Counted from the first letter of the stretch, positions 1 to 6,115 are shown. The stretch is 6,123 nt of DNA from Rhodospirillaceae bacterium (GCA_028817685.1 JAPPPC010000858.1:1-6123); one strand, 5' to 3'. The notes: a model not told the origin generated them from the sequence alone. Program-made: numbers and translations.

Positions 1-49
1 TTCGCTATATTTTATTTAGTTAATGACATTGTTTACGGAAAGGCTTAGT

Positions 50-76
50 GAAAATTAAGAGTAATTTTACCGATAG
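50..76 (+). promoter_or_regulatory. Possible sigma-28 (FliA-type) promoter for the chemoreceptor gene
   Basis: GAAAATTA (50-57) is followed after 11 nt by ACCGATAG (69-76). The known flagellar sigma-28 consensus is TAAAGTTT-N11-GCCGATAA, so the match is 5/8 and 6/8 with the correct spacing. Chemoreceptor genes are common sigma-28 targets, which makes the position plausible. The first 80 bases are clearly more AT-rich than the rest of the window, as expected of a promoter region, so a chance match to an AT-rich motif is also possible. The start codon lies about 80 nt downstream. The assignment is a motif match only. Confidence 0.3.
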
Positions 77-158
77 GTCAGTTAATGCGGTTCGAAGCGA
101 AGGCGGTGAGGGGGCGAAAAGCCATCTCGCGGAAAACGACGACCTGTAGAGGTATCTG

Positions 159-1934
159 ATGAGTAAGAAGAACAAGGGCAATGGCTTGATGGCCGATATG
201 AGTGTCAGGAAAAAAATCGGTGTGATCGTGACGCTGATGGTATTTCTAATGGTCGGAGTGGCGGGAACCGCTGCTTACCAAATGTTCCGTGTCGGTCAGG
301 AAATAACTGGGATCGCCGAGCGCGATGTCCCGATGATCGAGATCCTGTCGAAGGTGACAACCCATCAGATCGAACAGGCCGTTTTGTTGGAGCGCGCCTT
401 GCGCTACGGAGAGGATGCCGCGCATCTGACCTCGGCCAAGGAGAAATTCTCCAAGACGACAGATGGCTTCAGGGCTTTGGGTGATAAAGTCACCGCTGAA
501 ATCGAGGAAGGCGTGAAGATCGCCGAAACCGCGCTGCAAACCGCGGAAACCGCGTATGAGAAAGAAGAGTTCGAGAAGATGCTGACGGGTTTGACCGCGG
601 TCAAAACCCTGCATGCCTCCTTCGACAAGCACGCGTATGAAATCTTCGATCTGTTTCTGGCGGGTAACGCGTCAAAAGCGTATTCGCTGGAACCGGCAAT
701 CGAGGAAGAAGAAAAGAAGCTCGTCACGTCGCTTGAAGAGCTGTTGTTCGAAATCGAATCCTTTACGGTAAAAGCGGCCAAGGCAGCCGAGGCGCATGAA
801 AAGGACGCGCTGTGGTTGTTGATCGGCATCACCGTCGCGGGCGCGATCATCGGACAAATTGGCGCGCAGCTTTTTGCGAACCGCTATGTGGTCAAGCCAC
901 TGGTGCGGGTCGTTGGCGCCCTGGATACGCTTGCGTCGGGTGACACTTCCGTGGAACTTGAAGTCCGGAGTCGCGATGAGATCGGCCGTGTGATTGAAGC
1001 CTACAAGTCGCTGCGCGAAGTCACTATCGAGGCGCAGCAGGCGTCGGCGGAGCGCCAGAAGCTGCGCGATCAAGCCGACGCACAGCGCAAGGAAGACATG
1101 GCCGCACTTGCCGACGATCTGGAGGGCAGCATCAAGGACGTCGTCGAGCACGTGGTCAATACGGCCGGCGGCCTGCAGAAATCGGTTCAGAGCATGTCCG
1201 CGACGACGGATCAGACGACCAAGCAGGCGTCCGCCGTTGCCGCGGCCTCCGAAGAGGCGACGAGCAATGTGCAGACCGTTGCCGGTGCGGCGGAAGAGCT
1301 CGGCGCATCGATCAAGGAGATCAGCCGCCAGATCGACGATGCGGACCGTAAGGTTCAGAGTGCGGTCACCAAGTCCAGCGGCGCGACGAAGACCGTCGAG
1401 AACTTGTCGCAGGCCGCAGCCCGTATCGGCGAAGTGATCGATTTGATCAACGATATCGCGGCGCAGACGAACCTGCTGGCGCTCAACGCGACCATCGAGG
1501 CGGCGCGTGCGGGCGAAGCCGGCAAGGGCTTTGCCGTCGTCGCCACCGAGGTCAAGTCGCTGGCGAGCCAGACAGCCACGGCGACCGAAGAAATCGCCCA
1601 GCAGATCGGTAATGTGCAGTCGGTCGTCAAGGAAACGTCGGAAGCGATCTCTCAGATCCAGCACGAGATCGAAGACGTCAGTGTTGTCGCCTCTTCGGTT
1701 GCCGAAGCGGTAACCCAGCAGGACGCGGCTACTGGGGAGATCGCCAGCAACGTGCAGCAGGCGGCGCAGGGCACGCAGGAGGTCAGCACCAATATCCTGG
1801 GCGTCAACCAGGCGACAGAGGAAACCGGCCGCGCCGCGGACTCGGTACTCTCCGCCTCGAATGAACTGACATCCCAAGCGGATACCCTGCGCGAAACGGT
1901 TAACAATTTCCTCAAAAATCTGCGCGCAGCGTAA
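159..1934 (+). CDS. Methyl-accepting chemotaxis protein (transmembrane chemoreceptor)
   Basis: A 591-aa inner-membrane chemoreceptor that senses a ligand in the periplasm and controls the CheA/CheW kinase complex in the cytoplasm. Visible architecture: a short basic N-terminus, TM1 at about residues 19-40, a helical periplasmic domain at about 41-215 (four-helix-bundle-like, rich in Glu and Lys), TM2 at about 217-240, and a HAMP linker at about 241-295 (with VVKPL and RSRDEIG). A long cytoplasmic coiled coil follows, with the highly conserved hairpin tip at about 425-465 (NDIAAQTNLLALNATIEAAR, then AGEAGKGFAVVA). Glu/Gln pairs around 365-380 and 475-482 fit methylation sites. No CheR/CheB-docking pentapeptide of the NWETF kind is seen at the C-terminus. 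ATG 159 is chosen because AGAGG (148-152) lies 6 nt upstream; Met11 and Met14 are less likely starts. The family is certain, the ligand unknown. The gene stands alone here, with no che genes next to it. Confidence 0.96.
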   Translation: MSKKNKGNGLMADMSVRKKIGVIVTLMVFLMVGVAGTAAYQMFRVGQEITGIAERDVPMIEILSKVTTHQIEQAVLLERALRYGEDAAHLTSAKEKFSKTTDGFRALGDKVTAEIEEGVKIAETALQTAETAYEKEEFEKMLTGLTAVKTLHASFDKHAYEIFDLFLAGNASKAYSLEPAIEEEEKKLVTSLEELLFEIESFTVKAAKAAEAHEKDALWLLIGITVAGAIIGQIGAQLFANRYVVKPLVRVVGALDTLASGDTSVELEVRSRDEIGRVIEAYKSLREVTIEAQQASAERQKLRDQADAQRKEDMAALADDLEGSIKDVVEHVVNTAGGLQKSVQSMSATTDQTTKQASAVAAASEEATSNVQTVAGAAEELGASIKEISRQIDDADRKVQSAVTKSSGATKTVENLSQAAARIGEVIDLINDIAAQTNLLALNATIEAARAGEAGKGFAVVATEVKSLASQTATATEEIAQQIGNVQSVVKETSEAISQIQHEIEDVSVVASSVAEAVTQQDAATGEIASNVQQAAQGTQEVSTNILGVNQATEETGRAADSVLSASNELTSQADTLRETVNNFLKNLRAA

Positions 1935-1973
1935 GTTCAGTACGCAACGCACGATCGAGGTCAAACACCGACC

Positions 1974-2004
1974 GGCCCCCTCCTCGGAGGGGGCCATTTC
2001 TTTT
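1974..2004 (+). terminator. Intrinsic terminator of the chemoreceptor gene
   Basis: A perfect GC-rich inverted repeat, GGCCCCCTC (1974-1982) and GAGGGGGCC (1987-1995), closes over a CTCG loop and is followed by ATTTCTTTT. It starts 39 nt after the stop codon of the chemoreceptor gene. Stem strength and the T-rich tail fit a Rho-independent terminator, and it separates this gene from the metY operon. Confidence 0.9.
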
Positions 2005-2023
2005 GTCTCTCAATGGATTCCCT

Positions 2024-2052
2024 TTGACCTGGAAACCGGCGGCGACTAAAAT
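2024..2052 (+). promoter_or_regulatory. Near-consensus sigma-70-type promoter of the metY operon leader
   Basis: TTGACC (2024-2029) and TAAAAT (2047-2052) are each one mismatch from the housekeeping consensus boxes TTGACA and TATAAT, with the optimal 17-nt spacer. Transcription would start near 2058-2060. The promoter sits directly after the chemoreceptor terminator and in the same direction as metY. No other good promoter is seen between here and the metY start at 2174. Confidence 0.7.
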
Positions 2053-2058
2053 TCGAGC

Positions 2059-2126
2059 CGAGTTCAAGTTGGACAGGCAAGCAAATCATCATGGGACCGC
2101 CGGTAACAGGCGGCCCATTTTTTTTT
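2059..2126 (+). ncRNA. Putative short leader or small RNA of about 68 nt
   Basis: The interval from the predicted transcription start (about 2059) to the end of the U-tract (2126) would be a free RNA if the terminator at 2091-2126 works. Its 5' part, about 30 nt, shows little stable structure and ends in an A-rich stretch before the terminator hairpin, a shape seen in Hfq-dependent small RNAs. Alternatively it is the upstream part of the metY mRNA and acts in attenuation. No recognised riboswitch consensus was found. The existence of a separate RNA is inferred from the promoter and terminator alone. Confidence 0.35.
2091..2126 (+). terminator. Intrinsic terminator or attenuator between promoter and metY
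   Basis: ATGGG (2091-2095) pairs with CCCAT (2114-2118), and CCGCC (2097-2101) pairs with GGCGG (2109-2113), with one bulged A at 2096 and the loop GGTAACA. Nine consecutive T residues follow (2118-2126). The stem is strong and the T-tract uninterrupted, so termination should be efficient. It lies about 30 nt downstream of the predicted transcription start and 47 nt before the metY start codon. An alternative pairing of GCGGCC (2111-2116) with GGCCGC (2127-2132) exists, but its 3' arm is transcribed only after the termination point. Confidence 0.8.
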
Positions 2127-2173
2127 GGCCGCATGAATCGCGGTTTCCGCTAACGGACAGGGGGAGCACCGCT

Positions 2174-3469
2174 ATGGTGAGTCCTGATTTCTTGAAGTTC
2201 TCGACCTTGGCGCTGCATGCGGGGCAACAGCCGGATCCCGTCACGGGCGCGCGGGCCGTTCCGATCTATCAAACCACCTCCTACGTCTTCGACGATACGG
2301 ACCACGCCGCCGCGCTGTTCAATTTGGAGCGGGCCGGGCACATCTATTCGCGGATATCGAATCCGACCGTGGCCGTGCTGGAGGAACGTCTCGCGGCGTT
2401 AGATGGCGGTGTCGGTGCGATCTGTACGGCCAGCGGGCAGGCCGCGCTGCATCTGGCGATCGCGACCTTGATGGATGCCGGCAGTCATATCGTTGCGTCG
2501 GCGTCGTTGTATGGCGGCTCGATCAATATGTTCGCCCATACCCTGCCGCGCTTCGGCATCACCACGACCCTGGTCGATCCGCGCGATCCGGATGCCTTCA
2601 GAAAGGCGATCCGACCGGAAACGCGTCTTGTGTTCGGCGAAGTGATTGGCAATCCCGGCCTGGAGGTTCTGGATGTCGAGACGGTCGCGGGCATCGCGCA
2701 CGAGGCGGGGCTCCCATTGATGATCGACTCGACCTTCACGCCGCCCGTCCTGTGCCGGCCCATCGAACATGGCGCGGACATCGTCATGCATTCGGCGACA
2801 AAATGGCTTGGCGGACATGGCGTCGCGATCGGTGGTGTGTTGATCGATGGCGGCCATTTCGATTGGGCCGCGTCAGGCCGGTTCCCGCAGATGACGGAAC
2901 CCTATGAGGGCTATCACGGCATCGTCTTCACCGAGGAGTTCGGCCCCGCGGCCTTCGTCATGCGGGCGCGGTCGGAAGGGTTGCGCGATTTCGGTGCCTG
3001 CATGAGCCCGGCAAACGCCTTCTACATCATCCAGGGCGTGGAGACGCTGCCGGTGCGGATCGAAAAGCATGTGGCGAATGCCGAAAAAATCGTCGCCTTC
3101 CTCGATGATCATGAGATGGTCTCGTGGATCAACTATCCGACGCTGCCGCAGCATCCGGACCGGGCTTTGGTCGACAAATATCTGCCGAAGGGCGCCGGCT
3201 CGATGGTGAGCTTCGGCGTGAAGGGCGGCCGCGCCGCCGGGGCGAAATTCATCGAAACGCTCGAGGTGTTCTCGCATCTCGCGAATGTCGGCGATGCCAA
3301 GTCCCTGATCCTGCATCCGGCCAGCACGACGCATCAGCAAATGAATGCCGAACAGTTGGAAGCGGCTGGCATTGGCGAGGACATGATCCGGATGTCCGTG
3401 GGCCTGGAAGATCCGGAGGACTTGATGGGCGATCTGAGCCGCGCTCTGCGCGCCGCGGGGAGGGTATAG
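2174..3469 (+). CDS. metY: O-acetylhomoserine sulfhydrylase (aminocarboxypropyltransferase), PLP enzyme
   Basis: A cytoplasmic fold-type I PLP enzyme of the Cys/Met metabolism family. It is expected to convert O-acetyl-L-homoserine and sulfide to L-homocysteine and acetate, the direct-sulfhydrylation route to methionine. At 431 aa it has the usual MetY length, longer than cystathionine gamma-synthases and MetZ (about 380-400 aa). Visible motifs: YSRISNPT (58-65, cofactor phosphate contact from the neighbouring subunit), TASGQAA (85-91), MIDSTF with Asp185 (pyridine nitrogen), SATKWLGGHG with the PLP-binding Lys210, and HPASTTH (381-387). ATG 2174 is chosen because GGGGGAG (2160-2166) lies 7 nt upstream and family homology begins there. 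The open frame continues upstream to 2003, but that part runs through the leader terminator and is not family-like. First gene of an operon with the hydrolase and thioesterase. Its use of acetyl- rather than succinylhomoserine is inferred from length and overall resemblance. Confidence 0.92.
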   Translation: MVSPDFLKFSTLALHAGQQPDPVTGARAVPIYQTTSYVFDDTDHAAALFNLERAGHIYSRISNPTVAVLEERLAALDGGVGAICTASGQAALHLAIATLMDAGSHIVASASLYGGSINMFAHTLPRFGITTTLVDPRDPDAFRKAIRPETRLVFGEVIGNPGLEVLDVETVAGIAHEAGLPLMIDSTFTPPVLCRPIEHGADIVMHSATKWLGGHGVAIGGVLIDGGHFDWAASGRFPQMTEPYEGYHGIVFTEEFGPAAFVMRARSEGLRDFGACMSPANAFYIIQGVETLPVRIEKHVANAEKIVAFLDDHEMVSWINYPTLPQHPDRALVDKYLPKGAGSMVSFGVKGGRAAGAKFIETLEVFSHLANVGDAKSLILHPASTTHQQMNAEQLEAAGIGEDMIRMSVGLEDPEDLMGDLSRALRAAGRV

Positions 3470-3472
3470 GTC

Positions 3473-4276
3473 ATGGAATTTTCGGTACAGGGCCACAGCG
3501 TTTTCGCGGCGACGGGCGGTAAGTCTTTCGATCCGGAATTGCCGGTGTTGCTGTTCGTCCATGGCGCGGGCATGGATCACAGCGTGTGGCAGCAGCAGAC
3601 CCGCTACTTCGCGCACCATGGCCACGCCGTTCTCGCCGTTGACTTGCCGGGACATGGCAACAGCGCCGGCGATCCCATCGACGATGTCGCCAAACAGGCG
3701 GACTGGATCGCCGATGCCATCGACAGTGTCGGCGCGGCGGGCGCCACGCTTGTCGGGCACTCGATGGGCGCCGTGGCGTCGCTGGAGGCAGCTTCCCGTC
3801 ATCCGGACAAGGTGCAGGGCCTCGCGCTACTGGGTGTCGCGGCAAAGAGGCCGGTGCATCCCGACCTGCTCAACGCAGCCACGGCCAACGACCACATGGC
3901 GATCGACATGATCGCCGGGTGGGGTCATGGCGCACGGGCGCATCAGGGCGGGAATATCGCGTCGGGCATATGGCTCATCCAGGCCGGTACGAGGCTGCTG
4001 GAGCGCGCGCGCCCCGGTGTGTTGGGCACCGACCTGGCGGCGGCGGATGCCTACAAGTCGGCGTTGGACGCCGCGGCAGGCGTGCAATGCCGCACGCTGC
4101 TGCTTCTGGGCGGTCAGGACAAGATGACGCCGGTCAAGGCGGCGTTACCCTTAACCGGCGCTATTGCGGATGCACGGCAGGTCGTGTTGCCGGATTCCGG
4201 CCACATGATGATGGTGGAAGCGCCGGGTGCGACGCTTGACGCGCTTATCGATTTTCTGGGCGAGGGTACGGTTTGA
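3473..4276 (+). CDS. Alpha/beta-fold hydrolase
   Basis: A 267-aa single-domain alpha/beta hydrolase with no visible signal peptide, probably cytoplasmic. Features in order: oxyanion-hole motif HGAG (30-33), strand and turn DLPGHGNS (57-64), nucleophile elbow GHSMG with Ser97, a helical cap at about 125-195, acid residue Asp216 in GGQDKMTP, and base His244 in DSGHMMM. The Ser97-Asp216-His244 triad is complete, so it should be an active esterase, lipase-like enzyme or C-C hydrolase; the substrate cannot be read from sequence. The start codon lies 3 nt after the metY stop, and GGGGAGG inside the metY end (3457-3463) serves as its ribosome binding site, so the two are likely translationally coupled. 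Its stop overlaps the TTG start of the thioesterase. The arrangement suggests a shared acyl or thioester substrate with the thioesterase, but this is inference. Confidence 0.9.
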   Translation: MEFSVQGHSVFAATGGKSFDPELPVLLFVHGAGMDHSVWQQQTRYFAHHGHAVLAVDLPGHGNSAGDPIDDVAKQADWIADAIDSVGAAGATLVGHSMGAVASLEAASRHPDKVQGLALLGVAAKRPVHPDLLNAATANDHMAIDMIAGWGHGARAHQGGNIASGIWLIQAGTRLLERARPGVLGTDLAAADAYKSALDAAAGVQCRTLLLLGGQDKMTPVKAALPLTGAIADARQVVLPDSGHMMMVEAPGATLDALIDFLGEGTV

Positions 4277-4719
4277 GCGAAGAAGCCGTCCCGGCGCGGG
4301 GCGATTTCCCGCATTTTCTGACGATCGAGACCAGGTGGCAGGATTTAGACGCCTATGGCCACGTCAACAATGTCGTCTACTATTCCTAATTCGACACTGC
4401 GGTTACGGACTTTCTGGTCCGCGAAGGCGGGCTGAAATCCCAGCAATCGCCGGTCATCGGCGTGATCGTAGAATCGCAGTGCCAGTTTCGAAAAGAACTC
4501 GGCTTTCCGGACACAATCGACGCTGGCATCAAGGTTGCTCGGCTTGGCAATAGCAGCGTGCGATACGAGATCGCACTGTTCCGGCGGGGCGACGAGGAGC
4601 CTGCCGCGTACGGACACTTCGTGCATGTCTGGATCGACCGGGAAAGCCGCCGTCCTAAATCGATCCCGCAGCCGATCCGTGCAGCGCTGGAGCCTTTGAT
4701 CGTGTCGGCGGAAGGATAA
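4273..4719 (+). pseudogene. Hot-dog-fold acyl-CoA thioesterase (4HBT/YbgC-like) with an internal TAA
   Basis: Read from TTG 4273, the frame encodes 148 codons of a 4-hydroxybenzoyl-CoA-thioesterase-like protein interrupted only by TAA at 4387-4389 (codon 39). The active-site segment WQDLDAYGHVNNVVYYS (22-38) is intact, with Asp26 in the catalytic position. The stop replaces the next residue, usually Tyr or Phe in YYS(Y/F)FDTAV; one base change from TAT or TAC explains it. Downstream, the same frame runs on without a gap through FDTAV, PVIGVIVE, GNSSVRYEIALF and GHFVHVWID, all family-like. Such enzymes hydrolyse acyl-CoA or related thioesters. The TTG start overlaps the hydrolase stop (TTGA), and GAGGG (4262-4266) lies 6 nt upstream, so it is the third operon gene. 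An in-frame GTG at 4462 could restart translation but would lack the active site. Most likely recently inactivated; a sequencing error or read-through is possible. Confidence 0.88.
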
Positions 4720-4740
4720 GTCGCCACCGGCTTTGATGCG

Positions 4741-4753
4741 GTGGATGGCTCCC
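4741..4753 (+). repeat. Left subterminal inverted repeat of the IS (IRL)
   Basis: GTGGATGGCTCCC is the exact reverse complement of 6103-6115. It is the left member of the subterminal pair typical of IS1111-type elements. Confidence 0.88.
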
Positions 4754-4816
4754 ACCCGAGGCATCTAGGTGCCAGATTTGTGGTTTTGGGAACCACGGGA
4801 AAATAGGAGCCATCCA
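4742..4816 (+). promoter_or_regulatory. Structured IS left end with stem that can hide the transposase RBS
   Basis: TGGATGGCTCC (4742-4752) is exactly complementary to GGAGCCATCCA (4806-4816). The right arm contains the Shine-Dalgarno GGAG (4806-4809) and the first base of the transposase ATG. Between the arms lie two smaller hairpins: GGCA/TGCC (4760-4763 with 4770-4773) and GTGGTT/AACCAC (4780-4785 with 4791-4796). RNA entering from outside the IS would contain both arms and could mask the start site, whereas a transcript starting inside the left end would not. Pairing is seen directly; the regulatory role is inferred by analogy with other insertion sequences that block translation of read-through RNA. 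Confidence 0.55.
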
Positions 4817-5847
4817 TGAAGGAAGCTATCACGATCGGTGTCGATCTTGCGAAGAACGTATTTCAGGTGCATGGCGTTGACGCTGAGGGTGCGGTTGTCG
4901 TCCGGCGTCAGTTGAGGCGGGGTCAGGTGTTGCCCTTCTTCAGGAAGCAACCCTCTTGCCTAGTTGGGATGGAGGCTTGTGCGACCTCGCATCACTGGGC
5001 ACGGGAGATCGCGGCGCTCGGGCATGAAGTGAAGCTGATGCCGCCACGCTACGTGAAGCCGTATGTAAATCGAAACAAGAACGATGCGGCGGATGCGGAA
5101 GCGATCTGCGAGGCGGTGACGCGGCCGACGATGCGGTTCGTTACGATCAAGACGCCGGAGCAGCAATCGGTTCTGATGCTGCATCGGACCCGCCATCTGT
5201 TTATCAAGCAGCGCACAACCCTGATCAACGCGCTGCGCGCCCATATGGCGGAGTTCGGTATTGTCGCCGGCATTGGCCGTCTCGGGGTGGAGCGGCTGGT
5301 GAAGGTCATTGAGGATGGCGGCGATGATCGAGTTCCGCCGGAAGCACGCGAGTGTCTGTTGGCCTTACGCGCTCAGCTAGACCTGGTGAAGCGCCAGATA
5401 CTCGAGGCGGACCGGCGCATCCTCGCGTGCCATCGCGCAAGCGAGGTCAGTCGGCGGCTCGACGACATTCCCGGCGTCGGCCCTCTGATTGCAAGCGCTC
5501 TCGTGGCCACGGTTCCCGACCCGCATGTCTTCAAGTCAGGCCGCGACCTGGCAGCGTGGATCGGGTTGGTGCCGAAACAGAACTCAACCGGCGGCAAGGA
5601 CCGTCTCGGCCATATCTCCAAGGCAGGCAATCGATACCTGCGCATGTTGCTGGTGGCCGGTGCCCTCTCGGTCATCCGGCGGGCCAAACAGGCCGGCTAC
5701 ACGCGCAGGCCGTGGCTCACAAAGCTGCTCGAACGTCGATCCACAAAAATCGCCGCCATCGCGTTGGCCAACAAGATCGCCCGCACCGCCTGGGCGATGA
5801 TGACGCAGGGAACAGTCTACAAGGAGCCTGTGCCGCAGGCCGTTTGA
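4816..5847 (+). CDS. IS110-family (IS1111 group) DEDD transposase
   Basis: A 343-aa recombinase with the two-domain layout of the family. The N-terminal RuvC-like DEDD domain (about 1-155) shows Asp10 in GVDLAKN, Glu53 in GMEACATS, and Asp90 and Asp93 in NKNDAADAEA. A charged helical linker follows (about 160-210). The C-terminal Transposase_20 domain has IPGVGPLIASALVA (218-231), DLAAWIGLVPKQNSTGGK (244-261) and GHISKAGNRYLR (265-276); the catalytic serine of the family lies in this domain, but which residue it is here is not assigned. Family members act as RNA-guided recombinases through a circular intermediate. ATG 4816 is chosen because GGAG lies 6 nt upstream and the protein begins as in relatives. 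No frameshift or missing acidic residue is seen, so the protein is probably functional. Confidence 0.96.
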   Translation: MKEAITIGVDLAKNVFQVHGVDAEGAVVVRRQLRRGQVLPFFRKQPSCLVGMEACATSHHWAREIAALGHEVKLMPPRYVKPYVNRNKNDAADAEAICEAVTRPTMRFVTIKTPEQQSVLMLHRTRHLFIKQRTTLINALRAHMAEFGIVAGIGRLGVERLVKVIEDGGDDRVPPEARECLLALRAQLDLVKRQILEADRRILACHRASEVSRRLDDIPGVGPLIASALVATVPDPHVFKSGRDLAAWIGLVPKQNSTGGKDRLGHISKAGNRYLRMLLVAGALSVIRRAKQAGYTRRPWLTKLLERRSTKIAAIALANKIARTAWAMMTQGTVYKEPVPQAV

Positions 5848-6102
5848 GATACGCGCGAGCAACTCTCGCGCTCACGAGGTTGGAAAGGGCAAGTGACGGA
5901 ATAATGCACCCAAGCCGGTCGACCCGAAGATCAGGACACTCCACTTTAGCCAGTGCTGTTTTACGACTGCGTGACTTTGACCGGAACCTGATCTGCGGAA
6001 AGCATTATGGCCAGCGGCCCAATTTAAGTGCCGCGCAAACAGGCCGGACACATGGCAGCACCGACCAGCGATGCATCACCGTCAATAAATCCCTTGCCAA
6101 CG
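5848..6102 (+). ncRNA. Putative IS1111-type guide RNA (seekRNA/bridge RNA) in the right end
   Basis: About 255 nt without a plausible gene lie between the transposase stop and the right inverted repeat. In IS1111-type elements this is where the guide RNA that selects donor and target is encoded. Structure seen here: GCGCGAG/CTCGCGC (5853-5859 with 5865-5871, loop CAACT); ATAATGC/GCATTAT (5901-5907 with 6002-6008); and nested inside it AGATCAGG/CCTGATCT (5928-5935 with 5987-5994), enclosing a 51-nt loop that could be a target-binding loop. CCGGTC (5915-5920) can also pair with GACCGG (5979-5984), as a pseudoknot or alternative fold. Towards the 3' side, ACACATGGC (6048-6056) repeats the IS right boundary. 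Exact RNA ends are not known. The first hairpin has no T-tract and is not a terminator. Confidence 0.5.
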
Positions 6103-6115
6103 GGGAGCCATCCAC
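6103..6115 (+). repeat. Right subterminal inverted repeat of the IS (IRR)
   Basis: GGGAGCCATCCAC is the exact reverse complement of 4741-4753. Eleven bases of it (GGAGCCATCCA) also occur in the same orientation at 4806-4816, over the transposase start. Only 8 nt of sequence follow before the window ends, so the outer IS boundary and flanking target are barely visible. Confidence 0.88.

Larger units (their letters stand above)
4741..6115 (+). mobile_element. IS110-family insertion sequence, IS1111 type
   Basis: The element is bounded by a 13-bp perfect inverted repeat, GTGGATGGCTCCC (4741-4753) and GGGAGCCATCCAC (6103-6115), and carries one DEDD transposase gene. IS1111-type elements have such repeats slightly inside their ends, so the true boundaries are probably a few nucleotides further out (about 4734 and 6118); the empty site is needed to fix them. 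Total length is near 1.38 kb, normal for the group. As is usual for this family, no target-site duplication is seen. The non-coding right end (about 255 nt) is much longer than the left end (about 75 nt), also as in IS1111 relatives. The element appears intact and lies about 20 nt after the thioesterase stop codon. Confidence 0.88.

Noticed and set aside
672..1997. Long open frame on the minus strand (441 codons) opposite the chemoreceptor gene
   Set aside because: It is antisense to a certain gene, gives a composition rich in Arg, Leu and Asp with no domain, and follows from codon bias in GC-rich DNA.
2024..2060. SAM-II riboswitch suggested by CTTTGACC and GACTAAAA before a methionine gene
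   Set aside because: The paired elements and the conserved GCUAAA placement of the SAM-II pseudoknot are not present, and the same bases are better explained as -35 and -10 promoter boxes.
2091..2153. Leader peptide of 20 codons starting at ATG 2091
   Set aside because: It has no Shine-Dalgarno, is made of the terminator stem and T-tract (encoding a Phe run), and is not enriched in Met or Cys codons that would make attenuation sensible.
2003..2173. A 57-codon N-terminal extension of the sulfhydrylase
   Set aside because: It would run through the promoter and terminator of the leader, resembles no family member, and the ATG at 2174 has a strong ribosome binding site and gives the normal family length.
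2873..3802. Minus-strand open frame of 309 codons opposite metY and the hydrolase
   Set aside because: It spans two well-supported genes on the other strand, has no recognisable motif and has no ribosome binding site of note.
4779..4806. Internal transposase promoter TTGTGG with an AAATAG-like -10 box
   Set aside because: The match is weak and overlaps the GTGGTT/AACCAC hairpin; family members often use a promoter formed at the circle junction, which cannot be judged here.
5853..5871. GCGCGAG/CTCGCGC hairpin as a transposase terminator
   Set aside because: No T-tract follows the stem; it is better kept as part of the structured right-end RNA.
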